A DNA stretch of 64,000 bases from Burkholderiales bacterium (GCA_016213205.1 JACRAZ010000107.1:62001-126000), one strand, 5' to 3'; shown: positions 49,780 to 59,564, counted from the first letter of the stretch. The notes: generated from the sequence alone by a model not told the origin. Numbers and translations: made by a program.

Positions 49780-50646
49780 TCAGTGCAGGCGTGGCCCGCC
49801 CGGTTGGCGCAGTTCCAGCACACGGGCCTGCAGCGCGGGCGCGTCGTCGGCCTGCGGGCGCTGCACCAGGTAGGCCTCGAGGTCACGCACCGCATCCTCG
49901 GGCCGGCCGAGTTCGGCCCAGGTGAGGCCGCGGTCACGCAGTTCCTCGGCCGCTTCCGGTACCACCAGCAGCAGACGATCGAGCACCGCCAGCAGGCGCG
50001 GCCAGTCCTCGGCCGTGCGATGGATTTCCTTCAGGTTGCGCAGCAGGCGCGCCAGCACGTCCCGCGGCTCGGCCGCCTGCAGGAACAAGCCCAGCGGCAC
50101 TTCATAGTCGCCGGTCAGGCCATGCCGGTGGCGATAGGGCGCCAGGCGTTCATCCAGGTCCTCGCGCGACAGCGAGCGCCCGCTGAAGGGGTCGATCACC
50201 ACTTCGCCCTGCGGCATGCGCAGCTTGATCAGGAAGTGGCCCGGGAACGCCACACCGCGCGCCGCCAGCCCCAGCTGGTTGGCCAGTTCGCTGTACAGCA
50301 ACGCCAGCGTGATCGGGATGCCGCGCCGGGTGGCCAGCACGTCGTTGAGGTAGCTGTTGCGCCGGTCGTAGTAGTCGTTGACGTTGCCGGCAAAACCCAG
50401 CTCTTCGAAGAAGTAGCGGTTGAGCAGGCGCAGGCGCTGCATGGCCGAGGCATCCGCCGGCACCCGGCGCTTCAGCCGCGCGGCCAGGCCATCGATCTCG
50501 GCCAGCACGGCCTGCGCATCGAGCTGCGGGTATTCGTCCTGCGCCACCACGATGGCGGCCTCGAGCAGGGGCAGGTCCTGGTCCTCGGCCACCAACGCGG
50601 CAAAGTACTCCAGCGGTGTCGGGGCCTGCTGTGGCAGGTGCTTCAT
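49780..50646 (-). CDS. SirB1-family transglutaminase-like / TPR protein
   Basis: The protein has 288 residues. LRLLNRYFFEELGFAGNVND and YLNDVLATRRGIPITLALLY are the SirB1 transglutaminase-like signature, and ARGVAFPGHFLIKLRMPQGE follows with the conserved His. The C-terminal third has a TPR-like stretch (RDRGLTWAELGRPEDAVRDL). The transglutaminase Cys is absent at the usual site, so catalysis is doubtful. It lies ten bases downstream of murJ in transcription. Confidence 0.85.
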   Translation of the reverse strand: MKHLPQQAPTPLEYFAALVAEDQDLPLLEAAIVVAQDEYPQLDAQAVLAEIDGLAARLKRRVPADASAMQRLRLLNRYFFEELGFAGNVNDYYDRRNSYLNDVLATRRGIPITLALLYSELANQLGLAARGVAFPGHFLIKLRMPQGEVVIDPFSGRSLSREDLDERLAPYRHRHGLTGDYEVPLGLFLQAAEPRDVLARLLRNLKEIHRTAEDWPRLLAVLDRLLLVVPEAAEELRDRGLTWAELGRPEDAVRDLEAYLVQRPQADDAPALQARVLELRQPGGPRLH

Positions 50647-50656
50647 GGGGCGAAGT

Positions 50657-52222
50657 CTAGACCTGGCGCCGCAGGACCTGGCGCAGGTTCATGCCGCTGG
50701 CAGCCAGCACGCCGAAGTACAGCAGCACGGCGCCGATGATGGCCGCGCCCAGCAACGCCGCGCGCCGCAGTTCGTGCTGGCCCAGCACCACCCAGTCGAA
50801 CTGGCGCTCGAACAAGGCCAGCGCCGCGCCCATCACCGCACTGGCCAGCACCACGCGCCAGGCGAAGCGCCCCCACCCGGGCGCCGGCTGCCAGTGGTCC
50901 AGCCGCTTCAGGCCCCACAACAGCCAGCCGGTGTTGACGATGGCGGCCAGGCTGAGCGACAGGGTCAGAGCGCTCACCCCCAGCCAGGGCACCAGCATTG
51001 CGTTGAACACCTGGGTCAGCAGCATCACGCCGATGCCCACCTTCATGGGGGTGCTCATGTCCTGGCGCGCGTAGTAGCCCGGCGCCACCACCTTCACGCC
51101 CACCAGCCCGACCAGGCCGACGCCGTAGCCCATGGTGGCCGCCGCGGTGATCTGCACCGAGTGCGCCCCGAAGGCCCCACGGTTGAACAGGGTGGCAACC
51201 AAGGGGGTGGCAAACAGCAGCAACGCTGCGGCGCAGGGCAGTGCCAGCAACAGCACCATGCGCAGGCCCCAGTCCAGCAGGCTCGAATAGGCGGCCCGGT
51301 CCTCGCGCGCCTGGGCCGCCGAGAGCTGCGGTGTCAGCACCACCCCCAGCGCCACCCCCAGCATCGCGATCGGCAACTCCATCAGGCGGTCCGCATACTG
51401 CAGCGTCGAGACCGCTCCGGTGCCCAGGTGCGACGCGATCTGCGAGTTGATCATCAACGACAGCTGCGCCACCGAGACGCCCAGCACCGCCGGCGCCATC
51501 TTGCCCAGGATGCTGCGCACGCCCGGATGCACCCAGGCCGCCCGCACGGACGACCAGGCCAGGCCGATGCGCGGCAGCGCACCGATGCGCATCAGCGCGG
51601 GCACCTGCAGGCCGAGCTGCAGAACGCCACCGACCATCACCCCCACCGCGAGCGCATACACCGGCTCGATGCCGCGTTGCCGGAAGGCCGGCACCAGCGC
51701 CAGCGCCGCCCCGATGACCGACAGGTTCAGCAGCACCGGCGTGAAGGCCGGCACCGCGAAGCGCCGCCAGGTGTTGAGCACGCCGGACGACAGCGCCACC
51801 AGCGACATGCAGCCGATGTAGGGGAACATCCAGCGTGTCATCAGCACCGCCGCATCCGTGGTGGCCGGATCGAAGCCCGAGGCCAGCAGCCACACCAGCA
51901 CCGGCGCGGCCACGATGCCCACCGTGCACACGGCCAGCAGCGCCCAGGTCATCACGGTGGCCACGGCGTCCACGAGCCGGTGCGTCGCCTCGTCGCCGTG
52001 CTGGGCCCGGGTGGCCGCGAGCAAGGGAACGAAGGCCTGGGTGAATGCACCCTCGGCAAACAGCCGGCGCAGCAGGTTGGGAATGCGGAACGCGATCCAG
52101 AACGCGTCCAGCGTCGCCGAGGTGCCGAACAGCGCCGCAGCGATCTGCTCGCGCACCAGGCCGGTGATGCGCGACAGGAATGTCAGCGCCGAGATCGAGA
52201 AGGCGGCCTTGAGCAGGTTCAT
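50657..52222 (-). CDS. murJ: Lipid II flippase
   Basis: The protein has 521 residues with about 14 membrane helices. [40 protein letters not shown] and [20 protein letters not shown] are the classic MurJ (MviN) start. It flips lipid II outward for peptidoglycan synthesis. The TATAAT-like minus-strand box at 52256-52261 lies about 35 bases before the ATG. The stop is TAG. It is divergent from rpsT. Confidence 0.96.
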   Translation of the reverse strand: MNLLKAAFSISALTFLSRITGLVREQIAAALFGTSATLDAFWIAFRIPNLLRRLFAEGAFTQAFVPLLAATRAQHGDEATHRLVDAVATVMTWALLAVCTVGIVAAPVLVWLLASGFDPATTDAAVLMTRWMFPYIGCMSLVALSSGVLNTWRRFAVPAFTPVLLNLSVIGAALALVPAFRQRGIEPVYALAVGVMVGGVLQLGLQVPALMRIGALPRIGLAWSSVRAAWVHPGVRSILGKMAPAVLGVSVAQLSLMINSQIASHLGTGAVSTLQYADRLMELPIAMLGVALGVVLTPQLSAAQAREDRAAYSSLLDWGLRMVLLLALPCAAALLLFATPLVATLFNRGAFGAHSVQITAAATMGYGVGLVGLVGVKVVAPGYYARQDMSTPMKVGIGVMLLTQVFNAMLVPWLGVSALTLSLSLAAIVNTGWLLWGLKRLDHWQPAPGWGRFAWRVVLASAVMGAALALFERQFDWVVLGQHELRRAALLGAAIIGAVLLYFGVLAASGMNLRQVLRRQV

Positions 52223-52294
52223 GGGGGGCGGCCCCGGGGCTGTCGGGGGCGGCGGATTATAGGAAGGCCCCCCGGCCGCCCGGCGCAGCGAGAC

Positions 52295-52322
52295 TTGGCG
52301 CGGAAAACGGAACTGCTATACT
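52295..52322 (+). promoter_or_regulatory. Promoter of rpsT
   Basis: TTGGCG (52295-52300) and TATACT (52317-52322) are 16 bases apart. The start of transcription would be near 52329, giving a leader of about 28 bases. Confidence 0.6.
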
Positions 52323-52356
52323 CGCGGTCTTTGCCCCATCCGGACTCAGCACCACA

Positions 52357-52665
52357 ATGGCAACCGCATCCAAAGCCAAGAAGAAGACCGTTCGCCTGGC
52401 ATCGGGCCGCAAGCGCGCCCGCCAGGACGTGAAGCTGAACGCGCAGAACACCTCGTTGCGCTCGCAGTTCCGCACCGTCATCAAGAACGTGCAAAAGGCC
52501 ATCGACAAGGCTGTGTCGGGTGGCGACAAGGCCGCTCCGGCCGAACTGTTCAAGAACGCCCAGCGCGTGATCGACTCGGTCGCCGACAAGGGCATCTTCC
52601 ACAAGAACAAGGCCGCTCGCCACAAGAGCCGCCTGGCCGCCAAGATCAAGGCGCTGTCGGCCTGA
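52357..52665 (+). CDS. rpsT: 30S ribosomal protein S20
   Basis: The protein has 102 residues, highly basic: [40 protein letters not shown] and [21 protein letters not shown]20 binds 16S rRNA early in assembly. Monocistronic, with its own promoter and terminator. Confidence 0.97.
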   Translation: MATASKAKKKTVRLASGRKRARQDVKLNAQNTSLRSQFRTVIKNVQKAIDKAVSGGDKAAPAELFKNAQRVIDSVADKGIFHKNKAARHKSRLAAKIKALSA

Positions 52666-52690
52666 TCGAGACCTCCGGATGCGCAAGGAC

Positions 52691-52716
52691 AAAGGCTCGC
52701 CTCGGCGGGCCTTTTT
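52691..52716 (+). terminator. Rho-independent terminator after rpsT
   Basis: AAAGGCTCGCC pairs with GGCGGGCCTTT around TC (one G-U pair) and runs into TTTTT. It touches the stop codon of the convergent DUF3579 gene at 52716. Confidence 0.82.
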
Positions 52717-53033
52717 CATGGCCGGCGCCCCTTGCCCGCCACTTCGAGCACCCTCAGCTCGTTGTCGCGGGCGAAATTCATCACGAAGTCCCAGGCCATC
52801 GGCTCGATGTCCCGCAGCGCCTCGTTGACGAGCACACACTTCACCCCTTCGATCACCCGCGGGACGCAGTACGGCGAATAGCCGATGCGGGCGCCCGGCC
52901 CCGACTGCACGCCACCCGGCCGAAAACTCGACAAGGCGCCGGCCAGGCGCTCGGCCCAGTCGCTGGGCCGGAAGGCGCGGCCGCTGCGGGTGATGCCCTG
53001 GATGTAGAACTCGCGCGGGTGGGGGGCGGTCAT
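52716..53033 (-). CDS. DUF3579 family protein
   Basis: The protein has 105 residues. REFYIQGITRSGRAFRPSDW, YSPYCVPRVIEGVKCVLVNE and LRDIEPMAWDFVMNFARDNE match the DUF3579 family of betaproteobacteria, unknown in function. It stands between rpsT and argD, a conserved position near argD-argF in Burkholderiales. The ATG 53033 gives the family N-terminus; a longer open frame exists. Confidence 0.85.
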   Translation of the reverse strand: MTAPHPREFYIQGITRSGRAFRPSDWAERLAGALSSFRPGGVQSGPGARIGYSPYCVPRVIEGVKCVLVNEALRDIEPMAWDFVMNFARDNELRVLEVAGKGRRP

Positions 53034-53166
53034 GCGGGGCCGGTGGCGCTGGTGGCGCGGTTCGGGGCAAAGCGCGTATTGTGCCGCGCCGGTGCTGCGG
53101 CGCAGCACTCCCCGCAGGCCCCCGGGTCCACGCCCTGCACGGTGCTGCGGCCGGGACCCCGCTGTT

Positions 53167-53172
53167 TAGAAT
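53167..53172 (+). promoter_or_regulatory. Candidate -10 element for argD
   Basis: TAGAAT lies 79 bases upstream of the argD ATG. The -35 region is poor. Confidence 0.4.
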
Positions 53173-53251
53173 CGACGCCCCAGCAGGCCGGCGCTTGGCT
53201 CCCGGAGCCCGAGCGCCGGCCTTCTCACTTCCACGCCACGGAGCAGCTTTG

Positions 53252-54442
53252 ATGACTTCCCACCTGATGAACACCTATGGCCGACTGCCTTTTGCGCTGT
53301 CGCATGGCCGAGGCTGCCGCGTGTGGGACACCGAGGGCCGCGAATACCTGGATGCGCTGGCGGGCATTGCCGTCAACACGCTGGGGCACGCCCACCCGAA
53401 GCTGGTACCGGCGCTGCAGGACCAGGTGGCCCGGCTGATCCACTGCTCCAACTACTACCAGGCGCCGCTGCAGGAGGCGCTGGCCGGCAAGCTGTGCGAG
53501 CTGTCCGGTCTTGAGGCTGCCTTCTTCTGCAACAGCGGCCTCGAGGCCAACGAAGGCGCGCTGAAGATCGCGCGCAAGTTCGGCCACGACCGCGGCATCG
53601 AGCGGCCGGAAATCATCGTCTACGACAAGGCCTTCCATGGCCGCTCGATCGCCACGCTGTCGGCCACCGGCAACCCCAAGGTGCAAAAGGGCTTCGAGCC
53701 GCTGGTCGAGGGTTTTGTGCGGCTGCCGCTGAACGACATCGAGAAGGTGCGCGAGGTGGCCCGCGCCAACCCGAACGTGGTGGCGGTGTTCCTCGAGACC
53801 ATCCAGGGTGAAGGCGGCATCAACCCCACGCGCTGGGACACGCTGCGCGAGCTGCGCGCGATCTGCGACGAGCGCAACTGGCTGCTGATGCTGGATGAGG
53901 TGCAGTGCGGCATCGGCCGGACCGGCAAGTGGTTCGCGCACCAGTGGGCCGGCATCGTGCCCGACGTGATGCCGCTGGCCAAGGGCCTGGGCTCGGGCGT
54001 GCCGATCGGCGCCATCGTGGCCGGACCACGCGCCAAGGACGTGCTGGGCCCCGGCAACCACGGCACCACCTTCGGCGGCAACCCGCTGGCCATGCGCGCG
54101 GGCATCGAGACGCTGCGCATCATGGAGGAAGACGGCCTGCTGGCCAACGCCGCGGCCATGGGCGAGCGCCTCCGCGCCGGCCTGACCGAAGGCCTGCGCG
54201 GGCAGCCAGGCTTCGTCGAGATCCGCGGCCAGGGCCTGATGATCGGCGTGCAGCTCGACCGCCCCTGCAACGAGCTGCTCGTGCGCGCAGCGCAGGAAGC
54301 GGGCCTGCTGATCAGCGTCACCGCCGACAGCGTGATCCGGCTGCTGCCGGCGTTGATTCTCTCGGCGGCCGAGGCCGACGAGATCGTCAGCCGCCTGGTG
54401 CCGCTGGTGCGTGGCTTCCTGGCCGCGCCCACCCAGCCATGA
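53252..54442 (+). CDS. argD: Acetylornithine / N-succinyldiaminopimelate aminotransferase
   Basis: This 396-residue class III PLP aminotransferase has LDALAGIAVNTLGHAHPKLV, CNSGLEANEGALKIARKFGH, LMLDEVQCGIGRTGKWFAHQ and the PLP lysine Lys244 in PLAKGLGSGVP. It makes acetylornithine (arginine) and may serve lysine synthesis. It is coupled to argF by ATGA. Confidence 0.94.
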   Translation: MTSHLMNTYGRLPFALSHGRGCRVWDTEGREYLDALAGIAVNTLGHAHPKLVPALQDQVARLIHCSNYYQAPLQEALAGKLCELSGLEAAFFCNSGLEANEGALKIARKFGHDRGIERPEIIVYDKAFHGRSIATLSATGNPKVQKGFEPLVEGFVRLPLNDIEKVREVARANPNVVAVFLETIQGEGGINPTRWDTLRELRAICDERNWLLMLDEVQCGIGRTGKWFAHQWAGIVPDVMPLAKGLGSGVPIGAIVAGPRAKDVLGPGNHGTTFGGNPLAMRAGIETLRIMEEDGLLANAAAMGERLRAGLTEGLRGQPGFVEIRGQGLMIGVQLDRPCNELLVRAAQEAGLLISVTADSVIRLLPALILSAAEADEIVSRLVPLVRGFLAAPTQP

Positions 54443-55371
54443 AGCCGGGGAACAGCCTGATGAAGCACTACCTGCAGTTCAAGGACCTGCGGGCCGAGGA
54501 GTACGCCTACCTCTTCGACCGCACGCGCATCATCAAGACGCGCTTCAAGAACTACGAGAAGTACCAGCCGCTGGCCGACCGCACGCTGGCGATGATCTTC
54601 GAGAAGGCCAGCACCCGCACCCGCGTGAGCTTCGAGGCCGGCATGTACCAGATGGGGGGGTCGGTGGTGCACCTGACCACAGGGGACAGCCAGCTCGGCC
54701 GCGCCGAGCCGGTGGAGGATTCCGCCCGCGTGATCAGCCGCATGGTCGACCTGGTGATGATCCGCACCTACGAGCAGACCAAGATCGAGCGCTTTGCCGC
54801 GCACTCACGCGTGCCGGTGATCAACGGCCTGACCAACGAGTTCCACCCCTGCCAGATCCTGGCCGACATCTTCACCTTCATCGAGCACCGGGGTTCGATC
54901 CAGGGCAAGACGGTGGCCTGGGTGGGCGACGGCAACAACATGGCCAACACCTGGCTGCAGGCCGCCGACATCCTGGGCTTCACGCTGCACGTGAGCACGC
55001 CCTCGGGCTTCGAGCTCGACCCGGCGCTGGCCGGCGTGGCCGACCCGACCTGCCTGAAGGTGTTCAAGAGCCCGTTCGCCGCCTGCGAGGGTGCGCACCT
55101 GGTGACCACCGATGTCTGGACCAGCATGGGCTACGAGGCCGAGAACGAGGCCCGCATGAAGGCCTTTGCCGACTGGTGCGTGGACACGCAGATGATGTCG
55201 CTGGCACAGAAGGACGCGCTTTTCATGCACTGCCTGCCTGCGCACCGCGGCGAGGAGGTGGCCGCCGAAGTGATCGACGGCCCGCAGTCGGTGGTGTGGG
55301 ACGAAGCCGAGAACCGCCTGCACGTGCAGAAGGCGCTGATGGAATACCTGCTGCTGGGCCGCATCGGTTGA
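54439..55371 (+). CDS. argF: Ornithine carbamoyltransferase
   Basis: The protein has 310 residues. The carbamoyl-phosphate loop STRTR is at 58-62 (KASTRTRVSFEAGMYQMGGS), HPCQILADIFTFIEHRG is the carbamoyl site and HCLPAHRGEEV (264 on) the ornithine site. It makes citrulline. ATG 54439 gives the overlap with argD; ATG 54460 (MKHYLQFKDL) is an alternative start with GGGGA upstream. Confidence 0.95.
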   Translation: MKPGNSLMKHYLQFKDLRAEEYAYLFDRTRIIKTRFKNYEKYQPLADRTLAMIFEKASTRTRVSFEAGMYQMGGSVVHLTTGDSQLGRAEPVEDSARVISRMVDLVMIRTYEQTKIERFAAHSRVPVINGLTNEFHPCQILADIFTFIEHRGSIQGKTVAWVGDGNNMANTWLQAADILGFTLHVSTPSGFELDPALAGVADPTCLKVFKSPFAACEGAHLVTTDVWTSMGYEAENEARMKAFADWCVDTQMMSLAQKDALFMHCLPAHRGEEVAAEVIDGPQSVVWDEAENRLHVQKALMEYLLLGRIG

Positions 55372-55449
55372 CCCCGGGCAAAAACAGGCCGGCGTGGTGG
55401 TGCGCGATGCCAGCACCACGTCAGCCGCAAGCGCGAGGATAGGCTGGCC

Positions 55450-56193
55450 ATGAAAACCGCCCTGCTTGCCGATTTGCACGCCAACCGCGAAGCGGTGGAG
55501 GCCGTGCTCGACCATGCACGAGCGCAGGGCGTGCAGTCCTGGGTGCTGCTGGGCGACTTCGTCGGTTATGGGGCCGATCCTGGCTGGGTGATCGACACCG
55601 TGCGCGAGCTCATGGCCGGCGGCGCGCTGGCGGTGCAGGGCAACCACGACCTGGGCGTCGCGCGCGGCGCCTCGCCACACATGCGGCCCGAGCCGCGCTT
55701 CGTGATCGAGTGGACGCGCTCGCAGCTCAACCCCAGCCAGATCGACTTCCTCGATTCACTGCCGCTCACCGCCGAACGCGGCGACCAGTTGTTCGTGCAC
55801 GCCAATGCCTGGGCCCCCGCCGCCTGGGACTACATCCAGGGCCGCATGGAAGCCGTGCGCAGCATGCATGCCACCGGTTGCCGCTACACCTTTTGCGGCC
55901 ACATGCACGAACCCCGCCTCTACCACCTGTCCGGCACCGGCAAGGCGGGCGAGTTCGTGCCCACGCCCGGGGTGCCGATCCCGGTGCCAGCGCACCGGCA
56001 GTGGCTGGTGATCCCCGGCTCCGCCGGCCAGCCCCGCGACGGCAACCCCGCCGCCTGTTATGCGATGTTCGACGACGAGGCCGCCACCGTGACCTACCAC
56101 CGGGTGCCCTACGACCACGACACCGCGGGTGCCAAGATCCTGGCCGCCGCGCTGCCCCAACGCCTGGCCCTGCGGCTCGAAGATGGAGAGTAA
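55450..56193 (+). CDS. Metallophosphoesterase (calcineurin-like)
   Basis: The protein has 247 residues. Metal ligands: TALLADLHANREAVEAVLDH (Asp8, His10), WVLLGDFVGYGADPGWVIDT (Asp), LAVQGNHDLGVARG (Asn, His), and the later His pair in YTFCGHMHEPRL. It resembles the YfcE/MJ0936 phosphodiesterase group. Its end overlaps the start of the kinase-UspA gene by 11 bases, so the two are translated together and may work together. Confidence 0.9.
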   Translation: MKTALLADLHANREAVEAVLDHARAQGVQSWVLLGDFVGYGADPGWVIDTVRELMAGGALAVQGNHDLGVARGASPHMRPEPRFVIEWTRSQLNPSQIDFLDSLPLTAERGDQLFVHANAWAPAAWDYIQGRMEAVRSMHATGCRYTFCGHMHEPRLYHLSGTGKAGEFVPTPGVPIPVPAHRQWLVIPGSAGQPRDGNPAACYAMFDDEAATVTYHRVPYDHDTAGAKILAAALPQRLALRLEDGE

Positions 56194-57679
56194 GTTCTTC
56201 AGCAGCACGCTGGGCTACGCGCCCGGCGCGGGCCTGCCCTCGCCCAGTTCGCTCGAGCCCGGCATGGTGATCGACCGCTTCCAGCTCGAGGAGAAGCTGC
56301 ACGTGGGCGGCATGGCCCACCTGTGGCGCGTCAGCGAGGTCAACCATGCCGGCGATTCGCGGCTGCACCTCATCATGAAGGTGCCGCGCATCAAGGGCGG
56401 CGAAGACCCGGCCACCATCGTCGGCTTCGAGGTCGAGCAGATGATCATGCCGATGCTCACCGGCCCACACGTGCCGAAGTTCATCGCCAAGGGCGACTTC
56501 ACGCGCCAGCCCTACATCGTGATGGAGCGCATCGAGGGACATTCGCTGCGCCCGCGCCTGGACCATGCACCGCTGGCGCTCGACGAGGTCATCGAGATCG
56601 GCTCACGGGTGGCCACCGCCTTGCACGAACTGCACCGGCAGCACCTGGTGCACCTGGACATCAAGCCCAGCAACATCATGTTCCGGCCCGACGGCACCGC
56701 GGTGCTGGTGGATTTCGGCCTCTCGCGGCACGACTTCCTGCCCGACCTGCTGGAAGAGGAGTTCACGCTGCCGATGGGCACCGGCCCCTACATGTCGCCC
56801 GAGCAGGTGCAGTTCGTGCGCAACGACCCGCGCAGCGACCTGTTCGCGCTGGGCGTGATGCTCTACCACTTCACCACCGGTGAGCGGCCCTTCGGCTCGC
56901 CCGACAGCGTGCGTGGCCTGCGCCGCCGGCTGTGGATGGAACCGGTGCCGCCCCGCGCGCTGCGTGCGGATTGCCCCCCGTGGCTGCAGGAGGTGATCCT
57001 GAAATGTCTGGAGGTCAAGCCCGAGCGGCGCTACCAGAGCGCGGCGCAGCTGGCGCTGGACCTGCAGGACCCGACCCAGGTGGCCCTGACGCGGCGCGCC
57101 GAGAAGCTGCAGAAGAGCGGTGCGATCCGCAATTTCAAGCGCTGGTTCTTCGCGCTCGGCGCCGAGCCGGGGCAGGCTGTTGCGAAGGCCAGCGACCAGG
57201 TGGAGCGCAGCCCCATCATCATGGCCGCGGTGGACGTGGACAACGCCAGCAGCGAGCTGCTGGAGCAACTGCGTGAAACGGTGCGCCGCATCGTGCTCAC
57301 CGAGCCGGGCGCCCGCCTGGCCTGCGTGAGCGTGATGCGCACGGCCCGCATCGGCATGGACGACCTGGTGGACCACGCCGGGCAAAGCCGCCACGTGAAG
57401 CAGCTCGTCGGCCTGAAGCACTGGGCCCGGCCGATCAGCAAGTCCCTCAACCTCGACGAAGGCCGGCTCACCTTCCATGTGCTCGAGGCCCCGGACGCCG
57501 CGGCGGCGATCATCGACTTTGCGCGCCGCAACCAGGCCGATCACATCGTGATGGGCGCACGCGGCAACTCGGGCCTGCGGCGCTACCTGGGCAGCGTGTC
57601 GTCCCAGGTGGTGGCCGAATCGGACTGCTCGGTCACCGTGGTGCGGGCCGCCAGCGCGCCGGCCGAGCCGCCGGGCTGA
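56183..57679 (+). CDS. Serine/threonine protein kinase - universal stress protein fusion
   Basis: The protein has 498 residues. Residues about 30-300 form a Hanks-type kinase: ATP lysine Lys66 in LIMKVPRIKGG, HLDIKPSNIMF with catalytic Asp159 and Asn164, DFG at 177-179, and MGTGPYMSPEQVQFVRNDPR. Residues about 345-490 form a UspA domain ending in the G-x2-G-x9-GS ATP-binding motif (GARGNSGLRRYLGSVSSQVV). There is no membrane segment, so it is cytoplasmic, unlike PknB-type kinases. It overlaps the metallophosphoesterase gene. Substrates unknown. Confidence 0.9.
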   Translation: MESKFFSSTLGYAPGAGLPSPSSLEPGMVIDRFQLEEKLHVGGMAHLWRVSEVNHAGDSRLHLIMKVPRIKGGEDPATIVGFEVEQMIMPMLTGPHVPKFIAKGDFTRQPYIVMERIEGHSLRPRLDHAPLALDEVIEIGSRVATALHELHRQHLVHLDIKPSNIMFRPDGTAVLVDFGLSRHDFLPDLLEEEFTLPMGTGPYMSPEQVQFVRNDPRSDLFALGVMLYHFTTGERPFGSPDSVRGLRRRLWMEPVPPRALRADCPPWLQEVILKCLEVKPERRYQSAAQLALDLQDPTQVALTRRAEKLQKSGAIRNFKRWFFALGAEPGQAVAKASDQVERSPIIMAAVDVDNASSELLEQLRETVRRIVLTEPGARLACVSVMRTARIGMDDLVDHAGQSRHVKQLVGLKHWARPISKSLNLDEGRLTFHVLEAPDAAAAIIDFARRNQADHIVMGARGNSGLRRYLGSVSSQVVAESDCSVTVVRAASAPAEPPG

Positions 57680-57722
57680 CACCGGCGGCATGCCCGCCCC
57701 GGCGGGCTGGTCGAGGCCGCGG

Positions 57723-58085
57723 TCACTTCGGTGCGGCAGTGGCCGTCGCCACGAAGTGGGCCACGGCCTCGATCTCGGCCTCGCTGAGCAGGGCCCGGAA
57801 CGACGGCATCACGCCGAGGCCGTTGCGCACGGCCTTGGCCACGCGGTCGGCATCGGGCCGCAGTTCGTCGAGCACCGGCCCCACCGCGCCGGTGGCACCT
57901 GCCGCCTCGAGGGTGTGGCACACCGCGCAGGCGGGCTTGGCGCGGCTCAGGAACACCTCGCGGCCGAGTTCGCGCCGGGCCGCGCCATCACCCTGGGCCC
58001 CGGCATCACCGCCCATCACCGCAGCGGCCACCGCGGCCGCGCAGCACAGCCAGCCGCGCGCGCTGCACCGGCCCGGCACGCTCAC
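57723..58085 (-). CDS. sorB: c-type cytochrome, sulfite dehydrogenase partner
   Basis: The protein has 120 residues with a signal peptide (CCAAAVAAAVMGGDAGA). The single heme motif CAVCH is at Cys53-His57 and the distal Met93 is in LGVMPSF. It is the electron-accepting subunit expected for SorA, whose gene overlaps it upstream by four bases. Named by context. Confidence 0.82.
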   Translation of the reverse strand: MSVPGRCSARGWLCCAAAVAAAVMGGDAGAQGDGAARRELGREVFLSRAKPACAVCHTLEAAGATGAVGPVLDELRPDADRVAKAVRNGLGVMPSFRALLSEAEIEAVAHFVATATAAPK

Positions 58086-59293
58086 GCCACCGTCACCTTC
58101 AGGGCGTGGTCAGCCCAGCTGTTGTTGTTGTAGCCGCCGGTGTTTTCCATGCGCTGCTGGGGCTGCACGTTGCCCGCCGCATCGGTGGCGCGGCTGGCCA
58201 GCGTGTAGCTGCCCGGCTGCAGGTCGGCCTGCAGCACGAACTGGCGCCACGCGTAGCGTCCGAGGTCGGGGCCGATCAACTTGGCCTCGCGCCAGGTCTG
58301 GCCACCGTCGATCGAGACCTCCACGCCCTTGAGCGCGCGTGCGCCGCCGAAGGCCAGGCCGACGATCTGGGTCGTGCCGCGTGCCACGGTGCCGCCATCG
58401 GCCCCCGGCGACTCGATCCAGGACTTCACCTCCATGGCCAGCACGGACGGCTGCGACGGGTCGGCCTTCGCGCCCGGTGGCGTGATGCGGTAGCCGTGCG
58501 ACATGATCTTCGCCTGGCTCTCGCCGGCGGTGAACGCCAGGCGCTTGACGTACTTGATGTTGTTCACCCCCGAGTAGCCGGGCACCACCAGGCGCAGCGG
58601 CCCGCCGTGGGCCAGCGGGATCGGCGCGCCGTTCATTTCCCAGGCCAGCAGCGCGTCGTCCATCGCGCCCAGCGGCAGCGAACGTTCGACCACCACCGCA
58701 TTCGCGTCCACCCCCTCGGGCAGCTTCTCGCCGCCGGTGCCGGTCATGAAGCGCATGCCATCGGCCACGCCCCCCAGCGCCGCGGCCACGGCCCGCACCG
58801 GCACGCCGGTCCAGACCACGCATCCGGCAGCGCCCACCTTCCAGGGGGTGCCACTGGGCTTGCTGGGGAAGAAGCCGCGACCATTGCCCGAGCACTGCAG
58901 CACCATGGCCACGGTTTCGACGCCCATCGACTTGAGCTGGCCGACGCTCAGCGTCATGGGCTGCGCGACACCGGCCACCTCCACCCGCCAGGCGTCAGGC
59001 GCGGCCACGATCGAGGCGTCCGGTGGCGTCAAGTTGTTACGGATGTAGAGCCGATCGGCCGGCGTGACGATGCCGGTGCCGAAAGCGCCGCGGCGGGTTT
59101 CGACCGTGCTGGTGCTGTGCACGATCAGGCTGTTGGCGTCCTTCCAGGACGCAAAGGCCGGCAAGGGCTTGGCCTGGGCCCGTGCGCCTTGCGTCCAGCT
59201 GCCCAGGCCGGCAGCCGCCAGCGCACCGGCGGTGCCCTTGAGCACCCAGCGGCGTTGCCGTGCCAGTTGCAGCGTGTGTTGATCGAGGGTCAT
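58082..59293 (-). CDS. sorA: Sulfite dehydrogenase, molybdenum subunit (SorA-type sulfite oxidase)
   Basis: The protein has 403 residues. A Tat-like leader (RQRRWVLKG, then a hydrophobic stretch) has probable cleavage after GARA near 39. The molybdopterin domain has Cys134 in LQCSGNGRGFF; the dimerisation domain follows from about 270 (GGARALKGVEVSIDGGQTWR). It oxidises sulfite to sulfate in the periplasm. ATG 59293 is the start. A longer open frame runs upstream without conservation. Confidence 0.9.
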   Translation of the reverse strand: MTLDQHTLQLARQRRWVLKGTAGALAAAGLGSWTQGARAQAKPLPAFASWKDANSLIVHSTSTVETRRGAFGTGIVTPADRLYIRNNLTPPDASIVAAPDAWRVEVAGVAQPMTLSVGQLKSMGVETVAMVLQCSGNGRGFFPSKPSGTPWKVGAAGCVVWTGVPVRAVAAALGGVADGMRFMTGTGGEKLPEGVDANAVVVERSLPLGAMDDALLAWEMNGAPIPLAHGGPLRLVVPGYSGVNNIKYVKRLAFTAGESQAKIMSHGYRITPPGAKADPSQPSVLAMEVKSWIESPGADGGTVARGTTQIVGLAFGGARALKGVEVSIDGGQTWREAKLIGPDLGRYAWRQFVLQADLQPGSYTLASRATDAAGNVQPQQRMENTGGYNNNSWADHALKVTVA

Positions 59294-59468
59294 GTAAAGC
59301 TCCTGTTCGCGTGCCGGACCTGTTGCCGCGCCGCCTGGGTTGCATGGGGCGCGCGGGCCCGTGGCCCGGCGCGCGCGCATGGTAGTGGCTTCGCATCACC
59401 GCCGGCATCAGGCTGAAAGGACTGCTTACACAAAAGCCGCGGCCACCCGGTCAACGCGACCGTGCTTG

Positions 59469-59478
59469 TTGTCGACAA
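59469..59478. promoter_or_regulatory. Palindrome between sorA and the rhodanese-fusion gene
   Basis: TTGTCGACAA is a perfect 10-bp inverted repeat in the 271-base divergent gap. It could be an operator for both units. A GC-rich hairpin (GCGCGC and GGGCC arms, about 59348-59378) lies nearer sorA. Confidence 0.35.
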
Positions 59479-59564
59479 TTCAAATACACCCTGGCGTACG
59501 CGCGGTCACGCGCGACACATCCGCATCGGCTGTGCAGGCCGTCACCCTTGTTCGAGGCCTCCTC

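Noticed and set aside
50420-52432. 670-codon plus-strand frame opposite murJ
   Set aside because: His/Arg/Gln-rich shadow of murJ with no recognisable domain.
55398-55420. Hairpin GTGGTGC/GCACCAC between argF and the phosphoesterase gene
   Set aside because: A perfect 7-bp stem, but no U-tract and no context for regulation; could be chance in GC-rich DNA.
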